7,498 nt of DNA from Acidobacteriota bacterium. Its GTDB lineage: Bacteria > Acidobacteriota > Holophagae > Thermotomaculales > Thermotomaculaceae. Shown in pieces: positions 6,979-7,498 of this stretch. The stretch spans positions 1-7,498 of the forward strand of contig JALWHA010000294.1 of the NCBI GenBank assembly GCA_027038695.1, written 5' to 3'. A program made the position numbers and the translations under genes. The notes under the pieces are model-generated. The model ran no database searches and had not been told where the DNA came from. It was given only the letters and a program-made list of their open reading frames with translations. Each line of letters begins with the position of its first letter. Position 1 is the first letter of the stretch.

Positions 6979-7377
6979 TTAAGCCGTTACTGGTTTGTGA
7001 TGATAATCTTTTAAATCCTGATTAACTATGCCTAATTGTCCCCTTTTCATCTCCATTGCTGAGTAATGTGAGCATTCAAGTGTCTGTTTTAAATGCTCAA
7101 ATGCGCTCCATGGGTTAACTGTTTCCCCGCATGTAAAAAGGTCAACTGCGGCATAGCCGTATTCAGGCCAGGTATGAATTGTTAAATGGGATTCGGCGAT
7201 AATTATAACTCCTGAAACGCCGTGAGGGCTAAAATGGTGAAAATTGCTGGTAACTATTGTTGCGCCTGCCTTGTCGGCAGCCTCGTTCATAACTTTTTCA
7301 ATGAAATCCGATTCGTTAAGAAGGGAAGGGTTGCAGTCATAAAACTCTACTAAAATATGTCTTCCTAATGCTTTCAA
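6979..7377 (-). CDS. speD: S-adenosylmethionine decarboxylase proenzyme, prokaryotic class 1B
   Basis: The 132-residue proenzyme decarboxylates S-adenosylmethionine to the aminopropyl donor used by SpeE. It self-cleaves between E62 and S63 in AESHLTIHTWPE, converting S63 to the pyruvoyl cofactor. H68 and C83, the processing and catalytic residues of the class, are at the positions known from the Thermotoga maritima enzyme. The size is typical, and the beta and alpha chains form by cleavage, acting as a dimer. The start is TTG at 7377: AGGAGGT ends 5 bases before it, an in-frame TAA lies two codons upstream, and the first internal ATG is at residue 30. It is the first gene of a speD-speE operon. 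A promoter candidate and a short ORF lie directly upstream. Confidence 0.95.
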   Translation of the reverse strand: MKALGRHILVEFYDCNPSLLNESDFIEKVMNEAADKAGATIVTSNFHHFSPHGVSGVIIIAESHLTIHTWPEYGYAAVDLFTCGETVNPWSAFEHLKQTLECSHYSAMEMKRGQLGIVNQDLKDYHHKPVTA

Positions 7378-7382
7378 TTTTT

Positions 7383-7389
7383 ACCTCCT
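7383..7389 (-). promoter_or_regulatory. Ribosome binding site deciding the TTG start of speD
   Basis: The minus strand reads AGGAGGT, a consensus Shine-Dalgarno, 5 bases (AAAAA) before TTG. It supports translation from the non-ATG codon, which is the only possible start upstream of the conserved N-terminus. Confidence 0.85.
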
Positions 7390-7392
7390 ATG

Positions 7393-7482
7393 CTATCCGT
7401 TAGTGTAATCTCTTTGTAAATAATTGTTAATACCCCAAAACTTCCTCGCCATGCATCGGTCAGAAACAAGGTCAGAAACCAT
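7393..7482 (-). CDS. Possible 29-residue leader peptide or mini-protein upstream of speD
   Basis: On the minus strand AAGGAGG (7493-7487) lies 4 bases before an ATG at 7482. The ORF runs 29 codons (it begins MVSDLVSDRC and ends DYTNG) to a TAG at 7395-7393, 15 bases before the speD TTG. The quality of the Shine-Dalgarno and the spacing are what mark it as possibly translated; no family is recognised. It has no hydrophobic run. It contains two VSD units that come from a DNA direct repeat. It could be a regulatory leader coupling translation to speD, a small independent protein, or chance. The promoter candidate inside it would bypass it, which argues against an obligatory role. Confidence 0.4.
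   Translation of the reverse strand: MVSDLVSDRCMARKFWGINNYLQRDYTNG
7402..7430 (-). promoter_or_regulatory. Candidate promoter of the speD-speE operon
   Basis: On the minus strand TTAACA (7430-7425) and TACACT (7407-7402) are 17 bases apart. The boxes match the consensus at 5 of 6 and 4 of 6 positions. Transcription would begin near 7395, giving a leader of about 18 bases that keeps the speD ribosome binding site but excludes almost all of the short ORF. Another promoter further upstream, outside the window, is possible. Confidence 0.5.
7458..7479. repeat. 10-bp direct repeat upstream of speD
   Basis: GGTCAGAAAC occurs at 7458-7467 and again at 7470-7479 on the plus strand, separated by AA. 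The 12-bp period is close to one helical turn. It lies about 30 bases upstream of the candidate speD -35 box and within the short ORF. It may be a protein-binding site, or only an internal repeat of the ORF. Confidence 0.5.
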
Positions 7483-7498
7483 AAAACCTCCTTAAGGC

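Noticed and set aside
7451..7495. Plus-strand ORF of 14 codons starting at the ATG at 7451
   Set aside because: There is no Shine-Dalgarno upstream, and it overlaps the better-supported minus-strand signals.
7378..7498. SAM- or polyamine-binding riboswitch before speD
   Set aside because: No K-turn, multi-stem junction or terminator hairpin is visible in the 121 bases present; a longer leader outside the window cannot be judged.

Overview
The window is a low-GC bacterial chromosomal segment with four clear full or near-full genes, one 5'-truncated gene and one possible mini-gene. Arginine is written mostly with AGA/AGG, AT-rich promoters fit a sigma-70-type consensus, and start codons include ATG, GTG and TTG. 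The SpeD residue numbering and SpeE motifs resemble those I recall for Thermotoga-type enzymes. I cannot assign a phylum from this. Nothing looks like a phage, plasmid or insertion sequence.

Layout. (1) Bases 2-406 (+) are the C-terminal part of a PD-(D/E)XK (RecB/AddB/PDDEXK_1-type) nuclease ending in an iron-sulfur-type cysteine cluster. (2) Bases 508-3843 (+) encode an exported 1111-residue papain-like (C1) cysteine peptidase. It carries two InlB-B-like repeats, a PKD domain and a C-terminal tail that I resolve into four ~105-residue repeats. It has its own promoter, strong ribosome binding site and terminator. (3) Bases 3969-6089 (+) encode a YyaL/SPATA20-type DUF255 protein: a thioredoxin-like domain with a CHWC motif followed by an alpha/alpha-barrel-like region. 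A GTG start gives it an export signal. (4) On the minus strand, speD (TTG start, 7377-6979) and speE (6952-6116) form a polyamine operon running toward the DUF255 gene. The two transcription units meet at a strong, probably bidirectional hairpin terminator (6092-6117).

How the genes relate. SpeD makes decarboxylated S-adenosylmethionine and SpeE uses it as aminopropyl donor, so these two form one functional unit. The peptidase and the DUF255 protein both appear to be exported and are adjacent on the same strand. Each has its own promoter and terminator, so a shared job is only a guess.

Most worth a second look: the C-terminal repeat family of the peptidase; a 29-codon ORF with a near-perfect Shine-Dalgarno just upstream of speD, which also overlaps a good promoter and a 10-bp direct repeat; a 19-bp perfect, in-frame direct repeat at the two ends of speE; and two terminators sharing the same hairpin core.
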